From NCBI GenBank assembly GCA_016787705.1, contig JAEUTP010000027.1, forward strand, positions 248,001-312,000: a stretch of DNA of 64,000 nucleotides, written 5' to 3'. This DNA comes from Bacteroidia bacterium (GTDB lineage: Bacteria; Bacteroidota; Bacteroidia; B-17B0; Aurantibacillaceae). Position numbers and translations under genes: made by a program. The notes beneath the pieces are model-generated. The model searched no databases, was not told the origin of the DNA, and was given only the letters and a program-made list of their open reading frames with translations. Shown here in pieces: positions 45,019-53,865 of the stretch (the stretch's first letter is position 1; each line of letters starts with the position of its first letter).

Positions 45019-45965
45019 TGGACGAGTTTTATAATAACGAAAACAGTAATATGGGTGGCGGGTATCCTCCAAAGCCAATTGTGGCAACAAAAAGCCAGAA
45101 TGCCCTGGTGCGTTCTATGCTCAGCTTGTTCATTTACGGTTTAATGTTTTATTTTTTGTTCGACAGTAATTTAGCTTATATAGCTGCCATACTTGTAGTT
45201 CTTATTATTCATGAAATGGGTCATTTTTTATTCATGAAATTATTTAATTACAGTAATGTAAAAATATTTATAGTGCCTTTACTCGGAGCTTTTACAACTG
45301 GTAAAAAACAGCAGGTATCGCAGGCGCAATTAAGCCTTATAATTTTAGCAGGTCCGGTGCCGGGTATTATTATTGGCTGTATTTTATTTTGGGTAAATAA
45401 AGATCTGCAAAACGATACATTAAAAATGCTGGCCAATTCGTTTCTTATTATTAATCTTTTAAATTGTTTACCATTCTATCCTTTGGATGGCGGACGTTTG
45501 ATAGAGACTTTATTTTTTAAAGAGAATCATATTATTCGTTTAGTGTTTGGTATTATCTCTATCATTTGTCTTTTTGGTTTATTTCTTTTCTTTCAGAGTT
45601 TTGTAATGATCATTGTTCCGGTATTGATTGGACTGGAAATTTATAATGAAACAAAGCATCAGAAGATCCGCGATTATTTGCGCCAGGAAAAGATCAATTA
45701 TCATACCGATTACGAGAACCTGCCGGATAAGGATTATTGGTTGATACGTGATTGTCTGATCATGTCGTTCCCTAAAAAATATATTGGTGTTGTACCGGGG
45801 CATTACGAATATACTATTGCAGAGCCTTTGTTGGTCCAACACATTTCTGCGGTACTGCAAATAAATTTAAAATTCGATCTTAATATTTTTAAACGCATTT
45901 TAATTGTGTTGTTCTACATTTTTATGTTCGTTGGTCCGCTTGTTTTGGTGGGATTGCATTTGTAG
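45018..45965 (+). CDS. Site-2-type (M50-like) membrane metalloprotease
   Basis: A 315-residue polytopic protein with the zinc motif HEMGH in an early helix and the second motif NCLPFYPLDGGRL (Asp ligand) about 100 residues later, as in SREBP/SpoIVFB-type site-2 proteases. A cytoplasmic segment near residue 220 precedes a last pair of helices. The substrate is unknown; intramembrane cleavage of a regulator is the usual role. It starts with GTG inside the ctaA stop codon, so translation is coupled. Confidence 0.85.
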   Translation: MDEFYNNENSNMGGGYPPKPIVATKSQNALVRSMLSLFIYGLMFYFLFDSNLAYIAAILVVLIIHEMGHFLFMKLFNYSNVKIFIVPLLGAFTTGKKQQVSQAQLSLIILAGPVPGIIIGCILFWVNKDLQNDTLKMLANSFLIINLLNCLPFYPLDGGRLIETLFFKENHIIRLVFGIISIICLFGLFLFFQSFVMIIVPVLIGLEIYNETKHQKIRDYLRQEKINYHTDYENLPDKDYWLIRDCLIMSFPKKYIGVVPGHYEYTIAEPLLVQHISAVLQINLKFDLNIFKRILIVLFYIFMFVGPLVLVGLHL

Positions 45966-46144
45966 TTCCAAAATTTTCAACCACACAAACACATAGTTTT
46001 ATAAACAACAATAATTAATTAAGAAGTAAAACATAGTGTTTTTTTAACCAGTTTAAGTACTTTAGTTTTGCACGCTTTAAAATTAGTGCAGATGAAATGC
46101 GTGTTGCGGCAGGGAAATTAGAGCATAGAATGGATTAATTGTAA

Positions 46145-46229
46145 ACCACTAAGACACTAAGAGAACAAAGTTACACTAAGAATTATTTATCTTCTTAATG
46201 ACCCTAAGTGGACTAAGTGTCTTAGTGGT
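46145..46229. repeat. Intergenic inverted repeat with ACCACTAAGACAC arms
   Basis: ACCACTAAGACACTAAG (46145-46161) and its inverted counterpart (46213-46229) match at 16 of 17 bases. It lies in the 270-base gap between convergent genes; the first 180 bases of that gap hold nothing I recognise. Confidence 0.7.
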
Positions 46230-46235
46230 AAAAAA

Positions 46236-48479
46236 TTATTTGATCTTAAACCTCAATCCCAAATACAACATCCTGCCATATATAGGCCCCCACACCATAC
46301 TGGCATCAAAGTACTTATTAAAAGGCATATCGCTTGATACGATAGGGCTTGTTTGTTTGTAATCCAAAGCATTTTCAACTCCTAAATAAATATTAAAATC
46401 TGCTTTTTTAATTTTTGTGATATAAGTTATTTGTCCCATTAAATTAAAATATTCAGGCGAATAAGCTGCTCGTTGATAATCTAGCGGATTACTGTTTGTA
46501 GCAGGTAAACGTTTTGCACCGTTATACTGGGTTGTGAAATCAAATTGCCAGTGACTACCCTTTGTTTCATAACTTAAATTAATAAAAGCCCTGTGCGTTG
46601 ATACCATTGATTTTTGAAGCAAACCTTGCTTGTAATTTACTTTGGTATCTACATAACGGTAGGCTGTTTTAATATTGAAACGCTTTTTAGGTTCTACATT
46701 AAATTCAAACTGCATAGTGTTAGAGTAGGATGGACCATCTAAATTATATATAAGAATTTGCTGCGTATTATTATCAACATCTACAACCACCTGGTCGGTA
46801 AAATCGGTACGGTATGCATCTAAAGTAATGTAAGCATCACGGTAATTGATCTTGAATTTTTGCGTAAAGTTTAAACCGTAATTATAACCCACTTCAGGTT
46901 TTAACCCATAAGGTAAACTTAAGTCAGCACTCTCTACCAGCCAATCTCTAGATGATGTCATTAAATAAGCATTATCAGCAAAAATATTAGCTGTGCGTAA
47001 TGCGCGTCCTCCGCTAAAACGTAATACAGAGTTAGAAGCAAAAGCATAACGTAAATGTAAACGGGGCGTGAAAAACAAACCATAATAATTATGATAATCT
47101 GCTCGAATGCCCGCAACTATATTAAATTTTTCGCCGTTGTTATGCGCAAATTCTAAAAAGGTTCCTGCAACCTGCTCCATTCGTTTATACTTAAATAAAC
47201 GAAAGGTTTCGTTTACATCATCATTTAAAAAACTAGCGCCAACTTTATAAATATTACTGGTGGTTACTAAATTTCCCTGGAAAATATAATTGGCATAAAA
47301 TGTTTTTTGTGAGCCGGTATATTTGTTATTGCCATAAAAATTAGTTTGATCATGATTTAAATAAGAAAGCTGTAAACCCATGCTGGTACCGGGTTTTTTA
47401 GCAAACACAAAACCTGTTTTACTATATACTTCCCAACGTTCGTTATCAATACCAATTTTATATAATGGAATGGTATCGTTATAGTTTTTGATCATTTCTT
47501 TAAATTGACCACCATCACGGGTGTCTTTCATATACGAGCCACCAAACTGCGATTCAAAACCTTTTTTGTTATGATAAGCGTATTTGTTCATGATGTTATA
47601 TTGCTTACCGGTAGGAATATCAGCAAAGCCGTCTTTATTCAGGTCCTGCGCCAATGGATTAAAGCTGGCGTGACTTAAAATACCAACAGCAAATTTTTCG
47701 TTTATCCTGCGCGAGAGATTTAAATTGTATTCGTTACGTCCATTTTCGTTACCATAAGCATTAAAATTTAATTTATCAGAATGCTCAGGATTCTGAAGTT
47801 CTGTATTTATTTGTCCGGTGAAACTCTCGTAACCATTAACTACAGAGCCTGCACCCTTACTGAGTTGTATAGATTGTATCCAGGTGCCTGGAATAAAGGT
47901 CAATCCATAATTTCCGGCTAGGCCACGCATATAAGGCATATTTTCTTTTGTTATTTGTGCGTATTGTCCCGATAGGCCAAGCATTTGAATTTGCTTTGTT
48001 CCGCTTACTGCATCTGCAAAATTTACATCAATGTTTGGATTGGTCTCAAAGCTTTCAGAAAGATTACAGCAGGCGGCTTTCATTAAAGAACGCTCGGTTA
48101 AAATTTCTGTTTTGATAGGATTTAAATACGAGATCTCTGTACCTGTGCTATAATACACTATTTCTACTTCCTGCAAATCGAGCCCGTTCTTTAAAACAAG
48201 CAATAAAAATTTATTTACATCAGTCAATACAAGCGTATCACTTTTGTAACCAATGGCATTAATAATTAATTTATTGCTTTGTGAAGAAGGTTGAATAGTA
48301 AAATCTCCGTTCTTATCTGTTGTAGCGGCAATAGCTGTTTTATCCCAAACTAAAGTAACACCGGGCACAACCGTGGTATCATTTTTTTGCCCAATTTCAA
48401 CTACTTTTCCTTTTATCTGCGCTTTAATGCATGTACTACTTACTATGCAAATTAAAGCAAGTAAATACCTTGTTTTCAT
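46236..48479 (-). CDS. TonB-dependent outer-membrane receptor, copper-locus type
   Basis: A 747-residue receptor with a signal peptide and an N-terminal carboxypeptidase-regulatory-like domain (about 22-100). The plug domain (about 115-230) contains the double cysteine LMKAACCNLSESF and 'GYESFTGQINTEL', and a 22-stranded barrel ends in an aromatic strand (YLGLRFKIK). The Cys-Cys plug and the company of an HMA protein and a HYC_CC_PP protein point to copper or another soft metal rather than siderophores. It starts 2 bases after the HMA gene stop. The metal is inferred from context. Confidence 0.88.
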   Translation of the reverse strand: MKTRYLLALICIVSSTCIKAQIKGKVVEIGQKNDTTVVPGVTLVWDKTAIAATTDKNGDFTIQPSSQSNKLIINAIGYKSDTLVLTDVNKFLLLVLKNGLDLQEVEIVYYSTGTEISYLNPIKTEILTERSLMKAACCNLSESFETNPNIDVNFADAVSGTKQIQMLGLSGQYAQITKENMPYMRGLAGNYGLTFIPGTWIQSIQLSKGAGSVVNGYESFTGQINTELQNPEHSDKLNFNAYGNENGRNEYNLNLSRRINEKFAVGILSHASFNPLAQDLNKDGFADIPTGKQYNIMNKYAYHNKKGFESQFGGSYMKDTRDGGQFKEMIKNYNDTIPLYKIGIDNERWEVYSKTGFVFAKKPGTSMGLQLSYLNHDQTNFYGNNKYTGSQKTFYANYIFQGNLVTTSNIYKVGASFLNDDVNETFRLFKYKRMEQVAGTFLEFAHNNGEKFNIVAGIRADYHNYYGLFFTPRLHLRYAFASNSVLRFSGGRALRTANIFADNAYLMTSSRDWLVESADLSLPYGLKPEVGYNYGLNFTQKFKINYRDAYITLDAYRTDFTDQVVVDVDNNTQQILIYNLDGPSYSNTMQFEFNVEPKKRFNIKTAYRYVDTKVNYKQGLLQKSMVSTHRAFINLSYETKGSHWQFDFTTQYNGAKRLPATNSNPLDYQRAAYSPEYFNLMGQITYITKIKKADFNIYLGVENALDYKQTSPIVSSDMPFNKYFDASMVWGPIYGRMLYLGLRFKIK

Positions 48480-48481
48480 GT

Positions 48482-48832
48482 TTACTTTTTAGGAAGCTCA
48501 CATTTTTTATCGCGGTACTTACAGCAATCGGGCAGTTTTTTGTATTTAGTATCATCGCCTTTTAAAGCGCCAACATCGTGTCCGCTGGCGGCAATGGCCT
48601 GTTCAATTTGTTCTAAATTAACTTTATCTGTTTTGTAAGTTACTGTAACAGCTTGTGTTTCTTCATCCCAAACTGCGAGTTTAACACCTTTTATATCCGC
48701 CGAATTTTCAATACGTTTTTTGCATTCTTCACAATTACCTTTTACGGCAATGGTTGCAGTTTTTACACTTTTATCCTGTGCTTGTGCGGTTAATGCTACA
48801 AATAAGGATAAGAAAATTATTATTGTTCTCAT
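48482..48832 (-). CDS. Exported heavy-metal-associated (HMA) domain protein
   Basis: A 116-residue protein with a signal peptide (to TAQAQ) and an HMA fold (about 24-90). The metal motif reads KGNCEECKKR, a CxxC. The C-terminal tail adds a DCCKYRDKKC cluster that could bind further metal. It probably hands copper to, or takes it from, the TonB receptor encoded immediately downstream. Confidence 0.88.
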   Translation of the reverse strand: MRTIIIFLSLFVALTAQAQDKSVKTATIAVKGNCEECKKRIENSADIKGVKLAVWDEETQAVTVTYKTDKVNLEQIEQAIAASGHDVGALKGDDTKYKKLPDCCKYRDKKCELPKK

Positions 48833-48870
48833 TATAATTTTTTTAATTGTTGATTTAATAGATTGAAATA

Positions 48871-48894
48871 AAAAAATGCCGAAAGATGTTTCGG
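48871..48894 (-). terminator. Terminator after the HYC_CC_PP gene
   Basis: CCGAAA (48879-48884) pairs with TTTCGG (48889-48894). On the minus strand the stem is followed by CATTTTTTTATTT. It separates this gene from the HMA/TonB pair, perhaps partially. Confidence 0.65.
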
Positions 48895-48905
48895 AGTAAC
48901 AACTA

Positions 48906-49304
48906 TTAAATTCTGAGAACAGAAGAAGAAATGACCAAAGTATTTTGAACCTTTGGTGGTGGAGCTTCGAGAAATGCCAAACTAAGAACAGGTTGAACTG
49001 TAAAATCGGTATTTGAAAAAGGAAGGTCTAAATAAAAAAGATCGCAAAATGTTTTTACAAGATCAGAAGTAACGTTTTGTTTTAATGTAAAATCAGTATT
49101 ATTTTTAAGAACCATGTTCTCATCTTTGCAACAACCGTCATTTATGGGTGCCGAATCATCTTCTTCGCCACCACAACAACTTGTGCTTTTAACAACGTAA
49201 TTGATCTCCTCTAATTCGCCGCCACAGTAATGCAAAAATACAGGAATACCAATAGCGGAAATAACGTAGGCTGTTACAACTAAACCGAATAAATATTTTT
49301 TAAT
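48906..49304 (-). CDS. HYC_CC_PP family protein without a standard start codon
   Basis: Family marks are all present: LHYCGGELE, TSCCGGEED and DGCCKDENM, and APPPKV near the C-terminus. Upstream of LHYCGG the frame continues as a typical hydrophobic signal (KKYLFGLVVTAYVISAIGI), so the real product is about 132 residues. That stretch contains no ATG, GTG or TTG: the codons before AAA AAA are ATT, ATT, AAT, ATT, then TGT and a stop. A TTG at 49235 would delete the signal. I set the 5' end at ATT 49304. The protein's role in copper handling is inferred from its neighbours. Confidence 0.7.
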   Translation of the reverse strand: MKKYLFGLVVTAYVISAIGIPVFLHYCGGELEEINYVVKSTSCCGGEEDDSAPINDGCCKDENMVLKNNTDFTLKQNVTSDLVKTFCDLFYLDLPFSNTDFTVQPVLSLAFLEAPPPKVQNTLVISSSVLRI

Positions 49305-49317
49305 AATATTAATACAT

Positions 49318-49325
49318 CAAATGTA
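49318..49325 (-). promoter_or_regulatory. -7 box of the HYC_CC_PP gene
   Basis: Minus-strand TACATTTG matches TAnnTTTG exactly, 13 bases upstream of the proposed ATT start at 49304. This places transcription start before the signal-peptide codons. Confidence 0.5.
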
Positions 49326-49401
49326 GAAAGAAAATGGCAGGAAATTACCATTAAACTTTCATTTTTTGTTAAATGATATAAAATTGCTGGGCAATATATG
49401 T

Positions 49402-49433
49402 TTTGTATATTTAGGGATAAATTAGTTAATTTG
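49402..49433 (+). promoter_or_regulatory. Promoter of the amino acid permease gene
   Basis: TTTG (49402-49405), a 20-base spacer and TTAATTTG (49426-49433), one mismatch to TAnnTTTG; ATG at 49467. Confidence 0.5.
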
Positions 49434-49466
49434 GCTAATTAAGACCTAACCTTTTAAAATTTATAT

Positions 49467-50960
49467 ATGTCAATTTGGAGAATAAAACCTGTATCAGCTT
49501 TTGAGGCTGATATGAAAAAAAGTGATCTGAAGCGTGTGCTTACAAAATGGGGCCTTACCTCCTTAGGTATTGGTGCTATTATCGGGGGTGGGATTTTTAC
49601 TTTAACGGGCATTGCCGCTCATGATTATGCCGGACCTGCTTTAGCTTTATCGTTTGTAATTGCCGGTATTGGCTGTTTATTTGCCTCGTTATGCTATGCA
49701 GAGTTTGCTTCGGTGTTACCTGTTGAAGGTTCTGCTTATGCTTATGCTTATGGTACAGTAGGTGAATTGTTTGCCTGGTTTATTGGCTGGAATTTGATAT
49801 TGGAATACATGATGGGCGCTACTACTGTAGCGGTAGCATGGAGCGGATATTTCGTAAAATTCCTTCATTTGCTACATATTGATTTTCCAATCTGGTTATG
49901 CAATGATCTTGCAACGGCTACAGAAAAATGTTTAGCAGCAGGTATTGCTGCCCCTTCTTTTGCATTTAATTTACCGGCGTTTTTAATTACCTGGATAGTA
50001 ACTGCCATTTTGGTAAAAGGAATTAAAGAAGCTGCTAATACCAATAACTTTATTGTAATAGTTAAGATTGCTGTTGTATTGTTTGTGATCATAGTAGGTG
50101 CATTCTATATTAATACCGAAAACTGGACACCTTTTATTCCTGATAAAGTTCCTGTTTTAGATGCTAATGGTGTGGAAACAGGAAAATTTAATTTTGGTTT
50201 TGGTGGTGTTTTAACCGCAGCCACAATCGTTTTCTTTGCATATATAGGTTTTGATGCAGTATCAACGCAAGCGGGAGAAGCTATTAACCCTAAAAAAGAT
50301 GTCCCTTTCGCTATAATTGCCTCATTAGTTATTTGTACCATTCTTTATATTTTGGTGTCGTTGGTTTTAACTGGTATGGTTAAATATGATCAGCTAGATA
50401 AAGCGGCTCCTGTTGCATCTGCATTTTCTGGTATTGGCATTAACTGGGCAGTATTTATTATTACGTTAGCAGCAACTGCGGGATTAACTTCAGTAATGTT
50501 GGTAATGATGTTAGGCCAAACACGTATCTTCTTAGGAATGGCTAAGGATGGCTTGTTACCAGGCTTCTTCCGAACTTTACATGATAAATTTAAAACCCCA
50601 CATAAGAGTACTATTTTAGTAGGAGGAATTATTTCATTAGTGGCAGCTTTAACACCCATTGATAAAGTAAGCGAAATGTGTAGTATGGGAACATTGTTAG
50701 CCTTTGCAATGGTTTGCGTGGCCGTAATGATGTTACGTTATAAAAAACCTGAATTAGAACGTCCATACAAAACTCCGGCTGTTTATGTAGTAGGAACGCT
50801 AGGCGTTGCTTTTAATATATTTTTAATGTGCTTTGTGAGAAAAGAAACATGGATAGCCTTTATGATCTGGGGCGTGATTGGTATTGCTGTTTATTTTATT
50901 TACAGTAAGCGAAACAGTAAACTTGAAAACAGTAAGGATAAAGAAGTAGATTTTATGTAA
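49467..50960 (+). CDS. APC superfamily amino acid permease
   Basis: A 497-residue transporter with 12 or more helices. Helix 1 carries the substrate-binding break GAIIGGGIFTLTG, and 'AGPALALSFVIAGIGCLFASLCYAE' and 'EGSAYAYAYGTVGELFAWFIGW' are typical of the cationic amino acid transporter/YfnA branch. The substrate is uncertain. It is a single gene with its own promoter and a terminator shared with the convergent kinase gene. Confidence 0.92.
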   Translation: MSIWRIKPVSAFEADMKKSDLKRVLTKWGLTSLGIGAIIGGGIFTLTGIAAHDYAGPALALSFVIAGIGCLFASLCYAEFASVLPVEGSAYAYAYGTVGELFAWFIGWNLILEYMMGATTVAVAWSGYFVKFLHLLHIDFPIWLCNDLATATEKCLAAGIAAPSFAFNLPAFLITWIVTAILVKGIKEAANTNNFIVIVKIAVVLFVIIVGAFYINTENWTPFIPDKVPVLDANGVETGKFNFGFGGVLTAATIVFFAYIGFDAVSTQAGEAINPKKDVPFAIIASLVICTILYILVSLVLTGMVKYDQLDKAAPVASAFSGIGINWAVFIITLAATAGLTSVMLVMMLGQTRIFLGMAKDGLLPGFFRTLHDKFKTPHKSTILVGGIISLVAALTPIDKVSEMCSMGTLLAFAMVCVAVMMLRYKKPELERPYKTPAVYVVGTLGVAFNIFLMCFVRKETWIAFMIWGVIGIAVYFIYSKRNSKLENSKDKEVDFM

Positions 50961-50962
50961 AC

Positions 50963-51000
50963 AAAAAAAGGCGGATCAAATTTTTGATCCGCCTTTTTTT
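50963..51000. terminator. Bidirectional terminator between permease and kinase genes
   Basis: AAAAAAAGGCGGATCAAA (50963-50980) is complementary to TTTGATCCGCCTTTTTTT (50983-51000). The A and T runs allow termination in both directions. Confidence 0.9.
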
Positions 51001-52153
51001 ACATTTTAAAATTAAAAGTATAATAACAATTATTTTTAACCGGGAATTGAGAACGCATATCCAGTGAATCAGCCAGATCTTTTATTAACTCAAGACCTAA
51101 AGTATGTTTATTAAATAAGTCTTTAAAATCAAAGCCGGATCCATTATCACCGATTTGTAATTCAATTTCATAACCTGGCTTTTGTTGAAGACTGATCTGT
51201 ACTTCATAATCCTTTGTTTTACCGGAAGCATACTTTATTGAATTTAAAAGTATTTCAGAAATAATAAGGCCTAAATGAATTGCTTTTTTGCTTGAGATCA
51301 AAAAAGCCAGATAGTTAACATTTACTTTAAAGTTATGATTGATCTGAGGATAGGTTACCCTGAATTCAATGATAAGCTCTTTAATATAATCCGATAGGTT
51401 GATGTGAGAGAACCGGTTATTTTTTTCCAGCATATCATGGATCTTTAACATTGAAAAGATCCTCTGTTCATATTCTTCAATTAAGGCAATTGACTCTTCA
51501 TTTTTTACTTTGTTTTTTCTTAATCGTAACAAGCTGATTAAAATAGAAAAATTATTTTTTACACGATGATTGATCTCTCTTAAAAGAACTTCTTTTTCTT
51601 GTAATAATTTTTCCAGTTTATCCTGTACCGCGCGACGCTTTCGACTTTCGAGGTTAGAAGCCATTACAAACGAAACACTTAAACAAAAACTGATCTCATC
51701 TTTAGTGAATTCTTTTTTAATGCTTGTTTTTTCATAACACATCACGCCAACCAATTCGCCCGAAATCCTTAAAGGGATATCCAATAACGTGCATATGTCA
51801 TTTTCTTTAGCGTATTTATCGCTAAATTCTTTTGTTAATGGATGCGCGCTAATGTCTTCGGCAATAATGATTTCGTTAGATACCAAAGCTTCAAAATAAA
51901 TAGGATGATCCCGCTTTAATAAAATGCTGTTCTTACTAAAGTGCTTGGTACGTGTATCATATTCACCAATGGATATTAAAGCGCTTTGATCCTGGTTAAA
52001 GAGCCAAACATTCATCCGTTCCATTTTTAAACAAAACAAAATGCGTTTCGCAAAATCGATCATAATAGCATCAATATCATCTCTTTTAAGAAAATGAATT
52101 TTTGAAATACTATTTAATTCTTCTAAAAGATTGACCTCTTGTTCTTCAACCAT
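50999..52153 (-). CDS. GAF-domain sensor histidine kinase (HisKA_2 type)
   Basis: A 384-residue soluble kinase. The N-terminal GAF domain covers about 20-165. The HisKA_2 dimerisation helix has REINHRVKNNFSILISLLRL (phospho-His in NHRVKNN), and the HATPase domain ends the protein (IISEILLNSIKYASG as N-box, IGDNGSGF as G1). No transmembrane helix is present, so the signal is cytoplasmic. No response regulator is adjacent, so it is an orphan. Confidence 0.92.
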   Translation of the reverse strand: MVEEQEVNLLEELNSISKIHFLKRDDIDAIMIDFAKRILFCLKMERMNVWLFNQDQSALISIGEYDTRTKHFSKNSILLKRDHPIYFEALVSNEIIIAEDISAHPLTKEFSDKYAKENDICTLLDIPLRISGELVGVMCYEKTSIKKEFTKDEISFCLSVSFVMASNLESRKRRAVQDKLEKLLQEKEVLLREINHRVKNNFSILISLLRLRKNKVKNEESIALIEEYEQRIFSMLKIHDMLEKNNRFSHINLSDYIKELIIEFRVTYPQINHNFKVNVNYLAFLISSKKAIHLGLIISEILLNSIKYASGKTKDYEVQISLQQKPGYEIELQIGDNGSGFDFKDLFNKHTLGLELIKDLADSLDMRSQFPVKNNCYYTFNFKM

Positions 52154-52253
52154 AACAGGAATATTATATTAAAGATAAAATAAAACTTGATAGAAACAAA
52201 TGTATTTAACAAGAAACTTAAGAAGATTTAATTCGCAACAACAATATGACTTT

Positions 52254-52392
52254 GCCACTAATTTCACTAATTACGCTATTGATTGGCACTATAATTAGTT
52301 TTTTTGCAAGCTAACTTGCAAAATTTATTACGCGAATTCTAAATTTGCAATCAACTATCAAAATAATTTCAGAAATTAGTGTAATTCGTGGC
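52254..52392. repeat. Intergenic nested inverted repeat, copy C
   Basis: Outer arms begin GCCACTAATTTCACTAATTA (52254) and end with the inverted counterpart at 52392. Inside is a perfect 9-bp hairpin, TTTTGCAAG (52302-52310) and CTTGCAAAA (52315-52323). It occupies the 244-base gap between the kinase and the arginase-fold gene. Confidence 0.75.
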
Positions 52393-52397
52393 AAAAA

Positions 52398-53576
52398 CTA
52401 ACTCAGCTTTTGATAGGTTTGCCACCACCTGTCAGGAATCTCGTTGCTAATGGCAAGCTCATAGTCTTTATAGCTGCAAGGTATTAATGTGTGGCGTTCA
52501 AATTTAAGATCTTTATGAGGCGGGTAGGGGATCTCCATCCACCAGCGGTCGCTCTTCTTGCTCTTATAAAAATTAATTTCGTATTTATCATCCTGCAACA
52601 CTACATGAAAGCGAATGTAATCGGGGTTGGTTCTGCTGGGGAAATCATTTTTACGATTGTAAAAGCCATCAAAAAAGCACCAGATCATTTGCGCGGCAAG
52701 GTGCGCTGTTTTTCCACTCTCATCAAATTTAGGGTTCAACTCATAAATACCAATAGAGGATAGTTTGTCGTTCATGCCAGCGTAGCGCATTATCTGGCAG
52801 GCTTCTTCAGAATAAAAACCGTTTGGTGAAGCATTAGGATTTGCAGGAGCATCTGAATGTTTAATGGATGAAATATCAAATGTGATCATGTCTGATTGAC
52901 GAATCACAGGCTCGGCCTCTTCTATTTTATCGCGTACCTGGCCCAAACGGTAAACATCAAAATACAAACGGTTCATCATTTGCAGGCTATTTTGATCAAC
53001 CAAATAAGTTTGATAGCCAATATTGCTGTAATTAAAAAGATAATTTGGTTGGTGTAAGATTATTTTTCCAAGGTAAGAATGGCTGGTAATATCTTCATCA
53101 GGATTGCCAAGATCAAAAGTGCTGTCAACCGCTGTTATGTTTATAGTCTGTTCCAAATCTTTGTAGCCTAAAAATTGAGCGTAAGTAAGATCCTGTGAGC
53201 CACCAATAATTACAGGTATAATATTTTTACGGATGAGATAATCAACCGTACTTCTCAATGCAAAAAATGTATCATCTGTTGAGTGGCCTGCATTTATATT
53301 TCCAAGATCGGCAATATTGCCACGAAAGCCTGTATCGTAAAGTTTGTATAAATATTTGCGCACAGCATCGGGCGCCAATTTGCAGCCCTCGTTGTTTTCA
53401 CTGTTCCTGTCTTCACAAACTCCAATAATGGCAATATCCATTTCTTCCAGTTCCGGAAAATCACTTCCTTCCTTATAAATAGTAAACAGGTTACCAAATT
53501 GGGTCTCTTTTAAATTGTAATTATTTAAAATGTTATCGGTATTAACAGGACTAAAAAAATGCGCAATATCGCTCAT
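52398..53576 (-). CDS. Arginase/formiminoglutamase-fold protein with degenerate metal site
   Basis: The 392-residue protein is recognisable as ureohydrolase fold by 'APDAVRKYLYKL', PVIIGGSQDLTYAQ, AVDSTFDLGN and MITFDISSIKHSDAP. The family's two-manganese site normally uses GG(D/G)H, DAHxD and DxDxxDP. Here the first His is Gln128, the middle His is Thr153 and the second Asp of the last motif is Ser236. Asp151, Asp155 and Asp234 remain. Ureohydrolase activity is therefore unlikely. A C-terminal extension (about 320-392) with DRWWMEIPYPP and PDRWWQTY is also unusual. Automatic annotation would probably say formimidoylglutamase. Confidence 0.85.
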   Translation of the reverse strand: MSDIAHFFSPVNTDNILNNYNLKETQFGNLFTIYKEGSDFPELEEMDIAIIGVCEDRNSENNEGCKLAPDAVRKYLYKLYDTGFRGNIADLGNINAGHSTDDTFFALRSTVDYLIRKNIIPVIIGGSQDLTYAQFLGYKDLEQTINITAVDSTFDLGNPDEDITSHSYLGKIILHQPNYLFNYSNIGYQTYLVDQNSLQMMNRLYFDVYRLGQVRDKIEEAEPVIRQSDMITFDISSIKHSDAPANPNASPNGFYSEEACQIMRYAGMNDKLSSIGIYELNPKFDESGKTAHLAAQMIWCFFDGFYNRKNDFPSRTNPDYIRFHVVLQDDKYEINFYKSKKSDRWWMEIPYPPHKDLKFERHTLIPCSYKDYELAISNEIPDRWWQTYQKLS

Positions 53577-53742
53577 GTTGAATGAATTTTATTTAAAAAT
53601 AGGTTTCATTTAAAAAGGAAAGCGCGGGAGGAAGGATTTTATATTAACAGGGGTATATTAGGAACTTGTCTCATATACTTAGTGAAGTCCACTCAATAGG
53701 TAATGAAACACACGTAATAATGATCGAAAGGATATTGTTTCA

Positions 53743-53786
53743 AATCAGTGGCCAGCCCGTTTAATCAGTTAAATCCGTGTTCAATC
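53743..53786. repeat. Single arm related to the 20392/20964 repeat
   Basis: Reverse complement begins GATTGAACACGGATTTAACT and resembles the arms at 20392-20433. I found no partner arm. The 289-base gap 53577-53865 otherwise holds only the promoter of the next gene. Confidence 0.45.
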
Positions 53787-53816
53787 AAGTGTATTGTTAA
53801 AATTTTTAAAAAACAC

Positions 53817-53846
53817 TTGTAGGTTAAAATTTAATATTTAACTTTG
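53817..53846 (+). promoter_or_regulatory. Promoter of the membrane-protein/Coq4 operon
   Basis: TTG (53817-53819), a 19-base spacer and TAACTTTG (53839-53846), 19 bases before the ATG at 53866. Confidence 0.6.
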
Positions 53847-53865
53847 TATCTCAAAGTGCTTTAAC

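Noticed and set aside
50105..50659. Two antisense frames within the permease gene
   Set aside because: They are opposite a clear APC permease and have no recognisable features.
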